Source of the DNA: Phenylobacterium hankyongense
GTDB lineage: Bacteria > Pseudomonadota > Alphaproteobacteria > Caulobacterales > Caulobacteraceae
Direction: 5' to 3'
Assembly: GCF_003254505.1 (NCBI RefSeq)
Contig: NZ_QFYP01000001.1
Location: 2,030,001 to 2,094,000, forward strand
Length of the DNA stretch: 64,000 nucleotides
The notes beneath the pieces are model-generated. The model had not been told where the DNA came from. It searched no databases and was given only the letters and a program-made list of their open reading frames with translations. This document shows positions 59,915-64,000 of the stretch, piece by piece. How positions within the stretch are numbered: position 1 is the stretch's first letter; each line of letters opens with the position of its first letter. The position numbers and the translations under genes were made by a program.

Positions 59915-60418
59915 ATGGACACCACCCAGTCTGACGAAAACGTCCTCCTCGCCAACGATCCTCTCGATGTCGTGGAGCACGTGCTTGCGGCGGAGAACCT
60001 ACCGTTCGACCGTACCGAAGACGGGGACCTGGCCTTTTCCCTGGCCGGCGATTGGAAAGACTACGAGCTCTGGTTCGCCTGGCGGCCGGAGGGCGACTGC
60101 CTGCAGCTCTGCCTCTCGATGGACCTGACGGCGACCAAGGAACAGCGCGAGGCCGCCCACGAACTGATCGCCGCGATCAATCCGCGGGTCTGGCTGGGCC
60201 ACTTCGAACTCTGGGAAGACGGCGAGATCATCTTCCGCCACGGCATGGCGCTGATGACCAACGAACAGCCGAGCCTGGCGCAGGCCGCGGCGATGATCGA
60301 CGTGGCCGTGGAAGGCGCCGACCGCTTCTTCCCGGCCTTCGACTTCCTGGTGCGCGGCTCGAAGTCTCCGCAGGAGGCGATCGCCGCCTGCATGTTCGAG
60401 ACCGTCGGCGAGGCCTGA
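59915..60418 (+). CDS. YbjN-domain protein
   Basis: The protein has 167 residues. VVEHVLAAENLPFDRTEDGD, YELWFAWRPEGDCLQLCLSM and AAINPRVWLGHFELWEDGEI are landmarks of the YbjN fold, related to type III secretion chaperones. Members are cytosolic, of unclear role, and affect motility and stress response in enterobacteria. It stands alone, 138 bases after ubiK, with GAAAGGGG as a possible ribosome site about eight bases before the ATG. Confidence 0.88.
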   Translation: MDTTQSDENVLLANDPLDVVEHVLAAENLPFDRTEDGDLAFSLAGDWKDYELWFAWRPEGDCLQLCLSMDLTATKEQREAAHELIAAINPRVWLGHFELWEDGEIIFRHGMALMTNEQPSLAQAAAMIDVAVEGADRFFPAFDFLVRGSKSPQEAIAACMFETVGEA

Positions 60419-60429
60419 TATCCACTGAA

Positions 60430-60473
60430 GTGTCGTCCCGGCCGGCCCCCAGCGCGGCTTTCCGGGACGACAC
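60430..60473. repeat. Perfect 12-base inverted repeat, dispersed type
   Basis: GTGTCGTCCCGG (60430-60441) and CCGGGACGACAC (60462-60473) are perfect reverse complements with a 20-base loop. They lie just after the YbjN gene stop, before proC. The sequence is like the CCGGGACGACA intergenic repeats of many Proteobacteria. It could serve as a rho-dependent pause or stabilising 3' hairpin. No T-run follows. Confidence 0.65.
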
Positions 60474-60511
60474 GGATTGTGTTGGCCGCGCGCGCCGCTA
60501 GGTTCGCGGCC

Positions 60512-61309
60512 ATGATCACACCCATCCTGATCCTCGGCGCCGGCCGCATGGGCGGCGCAGTGCTGGACGGCTGGCGCGAAGCCGGCGCGTTCGCCCCCGT
60601 CGAGCTGATGATCCGCGACCCGCAGCCCAGTCCGCCGGCGCTGGCGGCGGCGCAGGACGGCGCCCGTCTCAATCCCCCCGATCCCGACCTCGCCGAGGCC
60701 AAGACCGTGCTCCTGGCCGTCAAGCCGCAGCTGTGGCGCGAAGTCGCCGCCGAGGTCGCGCCGTGGCTCGCCGCCGATGCGGTGATCGTCTCGGTGGCGG
60801 CGGGCGTGCGGGCTGACGACATCGCCCGGGCGTTCAACGGCCGCTGCGTGGCGCGGGTGATGCCGACCACCGCCGCCGCCATCGGCCAGGGGACGGCGAG
60901 CCTCTACGCCGACGACCCCGCGGCGCTGGCCCGCGCGCATGCCCTGTTCGAGCCGCTGGGCGCGGTGGTGGACCTCACCGACGAGGCCCAGATGCACGCC
61001 GCGACGGCGGTGTCGGGCTCGGCGCCCGCCTACCTCTACGCCTTCATCGAGTCGCTGGAGGCGGCCGGCGTGGCGGCGGGCCTGCCGCCCAAGCAGGCCT
61101 CGCGGCTGGCGCGCTCCACCATCACCGGCGCGGCCGCCCTGCTGGCCCGCAGCGGCGAGGAGCCGGCCGAGCTGCGGCGCCAGGTGACGTCGCCCGGCGG
61201 CACCACCCAGGCGGCGCTGGACGTGCTGCTGGGCGAGACCGGCCTGCAGGTCCTGCTGCGCGAGGCCGTCGCCGCCGCGGTGCGCCGGTCGAAGACGCTG
61301 GGAGCCTAG
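60512..61309 (+). CDS. proC: Pyrroline-5-carboxylate reductase
   Basis: It reduces pyrroline-5-carboxylate to proline. The protein has 265 residues from MITPILILGAGRMGGAVLDG, which is the NADPH-binding Rossmann start; a TTG eleven codons earlier is less likely. VLLAVKPQLWREV, VARVMPTTAAAIGQG and AVSGSAPAYLYAFIESLEAA follow, and QVTSPGGTTQAALDVL is the C-terminal substrate motif. Its TAG stop overlaps that of the convergent DUF2147 gene via CTAG. Confidence 0.96.
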   Translation: MITPILILGAGRMGGAVLDGWREAGAFAPVELMIRDPQPSPPALAAAQDGARLNPPDPDLAEAKTVLLAVKPQLWREVAAEVAPWLAADAVIVSVAAGVRADDIARAFNGRCVARVMPTTAAAIGQGTASLYADDPAALARAHALFEPLGAVVDLTDEAQMHAATAVSGSAPAYLYAFIESLEAAGVAAGLPPKQASRLARSTITGAAALLARSGEEPAELRRQVTSPGGTTQAALDVLLGETGLQVLLREAVAAAVRRSKTLGA

Positions 61310-61737
61310 GTCGGCCGCTTCCAGGTCTGGGCGCGGCAGATGATCATCATGCAGCCCTCGAGCTTCAGGGTGCCGTCCGGGTTCATGCTCATCTTTGAAT
61401 CGTAGGTCTTGCCGCTCTGCGGGTCGTAGACCTTGCCGCCGATCCAGCGGCCCATCTCGACGCGGCGGAAGTCGCGGATGAGCGGCAGGCCGACGATCGG
61501 GCGGCTCTGCAGTCCGGCGTCGGGATTGTTCTCGTCGCGCTTGGGCGCGCCCGCGGCGTCCTTGGGCGCCTTCAGCCAGACGATCTGGCCGCACAGCTTG
61601 GCGGCCTGGCCGGCGCAGGGCGCGATGTGGACCTTGGCCGAGCCGCCGGGCGTCAGCCAGTCGCCTTCGACCGGATCCGCCGCGAGGGCGGGCGAGGCGG
61701 CGAGGCTCAGGGCCGCGGCGAAGAACAACGGACGCAT
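61306..61737 (-). CDS. Secreted DUF2147-domain protein
   Basis: The protein has 143 residues with a signal peptide (FFAAALSLAASPALA). DPVEGDWLTPGGSAKVHI, CGQIVWLKAPKD, GKVYDPQSGKTYDSKM and LKLEGCMMIICRAQTWKRP are hallmark DUF2147 segments, a lipocalin-like eight-stranded barrel. Four cysteines could form two disulfides in the periplasm. The function is not established. It lies 61 bases downstream of the histidine kinase gene, on the same strand. Confidence 0.9.
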   Translation of the reverse strand: MRPLFFAAALSLAASPALAADPVEGDWLTPGGSAKVHIAPCAGQAAKLCGQIVWLKAPKDAAGAPKRDENNPDAGLQSRPIVGLPLIRDFRRVEMGRWIGGKVYDPQSGKTYDSKMSMNPDGTLKLEGCMMIICRAQTWKRPT

Positions 61738-61798
61738 GTGGACCTCCCAGGATTTGAACGCAGCTTGGCCCTGGCGGGTGAGCCAAGGATGAACAGGG

Positions 61799-63162
<1,364 letters not shown>

Positions 63163-63163
<1 letters not shown>

Positions 63164-63870
63164 CAGTCGGGGGCCAGCCTGTAGCCTATGCCGCGCACCG
63201 TCTGCAGATAGCGGGGCGCCTTGGGATCGTCCTCGATCTTACGCCGAAGCCGCGTCACCTGCACGTCCACGGCGCGCCCGGACGGATCGACCGTGCCGTT
63301 GGCCAGCTCCAGCCGGTCGGCGGCCTCGTGCGGCGTGCGCGCCAGCTGGCGCAGCAGGGCGACCTCGGCCTCGGTCAGCCGCACCTGTTCGCCGTCGCAC
63401 AGCAGCTCGCCGCGGTCCGGATCGAAGGCGCAGCGGCCGAGCGCCAGCCGGCCGCCGGGAGCCGGCCGGTCCTGGGCGCGGCGCAGGATGGCCTCGATGC
63501 GCAGCAACAGCTCCTCGGGCTCGAAGGGCTTGGCCAGGTAGTCGTCGGCGCCCAGCTTCAGCCCTTCGATCCGGTCCTCCGGCTCGCCGCGGGCGGTGAG
63601 CATCAGCACCGGCGTGCGTCCCGCCGGCCCGCGCTGGTCGCGCAGCCAGCGGGTCAGGGAGAAGCCGTCCTCGCCCGGCATCATCACGTCGAACACCGCC
63701 AGGTCGAAGTCGAACGAGCCGATCAGCCGCCGCGCCGCATCGCCGCCAGGCGCGGCGGTGACCCGGAAGCCGGCGCGCGCCAGGTATTCCTTCAGCAGCT
63801 CGCGGATGCGGTCGTCGTCGTCGACGATCAGCAGGTGCCGGCCGCGCTGGGCGGTGTCGGTGAGCGTCAT
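63163..63870 (-). CDS. OmpR-family response regulator
   Basis: The protein has 235 residues. The receiver has the acidic pair in LLIVDDDDRIRE, the phospho-acceptor Asp in LAVFDVMMPGEDGFS, a Thr/Ser in MLTARGEPED and the Lys in DDYLAKPFEPEELL. The winged-helix output domain ends VDVQVTRLRRKIEDDPKAPR and YLQTVRGIGYRLAPD. It is coupled to both neighbours: its ATG overlaps the stop of the MarR-like gene (ATGA) and its TGA overlaps the kinase ATG. Confidence 0.95.
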
Positions 63871-64000
63871 CCGGGACCTCCAGTTGCGCCGGGGCTGCGG
63901 GTCCGGCCGCCGGCGAGCGCCGCCAGGATGCGCCGGGCGCCGGCCACGCCATCCAGGCCCGCGGAGCGGTACGCCCGGGCGATCTGGCTGCGCAAGCGTT
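63867..64000 (-). CDS. MarR-family regulator, partial C-terminus
   Basis: Only the last 43 codons are inside the window. RLRSQIARAYRSAGLDGVAG and ARRILAALAG form a C-terminal dimerisation helix of the kind that ends MarR proteins, followed by a loose RTRSPGATGGPG and a TGA. It is coupled to the response regulator by an ATGA overlap, as MarR genes are in front of OmpR-type systems in Caulobacter relatives (from general knowledge). The rest of the gene lies beyond base 64000. Confidence 0.6.
   Translation of the reverse strand, partial: RLRSQIARAYRSAGLDGVAGARRILAALAGGRTRSPGATGGPG

Overview
The window is GC-rich, densely packed, single-chromosome DNA that looks like a member of the Caulobacteraceae (Caulobacter/Phenylobacterium-like Alphaproteobacteria). 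This is an inference from several things: the split glycine dehydrogenase behind a tandem glycine riboswitch, a TTGAC-N14-GCTANA promoter, the kinase-type homoserine kinase ThrB beside rnhA, the petABC order, the rplY-pth-ychF order, the trifunctional Ser/Thr kinase-histidine kinase, and a GTTC-N7-GTTC LexA-like box. I saw no rRNA or tRNA gene, CRISPR array, insertion sequence or complete prophage.

Layout. 1-4364: the glycine cleavage operon gcvT-gcvH-gcvPA-gcvPB (minus strand; gcvPB runs off the left edge), with its promoter and riboswitch. 4365-11158: an accessory stretch with an ietA-ietS (AAA+ ATPase plus subtilisin-like protease) anti-phage-type operon, several small unknown genes, a terminase-small-subunit-like gene behind a possible LexA box, and dispersed palindromic repeats. 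11159-17011: core genes (argS, ispH, thrB, rnhA) with an orphan antitoxin and a MarR regulator that has two palindromic operators. 17012-20127: a visibly A/T-richer TIR-STAND-repeat protein, probably a horizontally acquired immune sensor, whose nucleotide-binding motifs look degenerate. 20128-29985: a PPC-domain protein, a hydrolase, a giant kinase/ATPase/histidine kinase, a beheaded TonB receptor and thioredoxin pair, and a metallo-hydrolase. 30019-36290: acyl-CoA/short-chain-dehydrogenase genes, an acetyltransferase, membrane proteins and an MFS exporter. 36510-40621: a tightly coupled operon (DUF1285, Nudix, small membrane protein, cca, glutamine amidotransferase). 40676-46033: a PQQ dehydrogenase, a methyltransferase pair, hemF and trmL. 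46237-49021: the cytochrome bc1 operon with a strong terminator. 49045-64000: housekeeping genes (dienelactone hydrolase tandem, ychF, pth, rplY, prs, pgeF, midA-like, lgt, ubiK, proC) and an OmpR/EnvZ-type two-component pair behind a truncated MarR-like gene.

How the genes work together. Glycine binding to the riboswitch should control the whole gcv operon. IetAS and the TIR-STAND protein are two independent defence candidates, each inserted between core genes. The bc1 complex, hemF, ubiK and the PQQ dehydrogenase all serve the quinone/cytochrome respiratory chain. Translational coupling through ATGA, GTGA, TTGA or TGATG overlaps occurs at most operon junctions. Four of about ten convergent gene pairs end in a shared CTAG, so that both TAG stop codons overlap.
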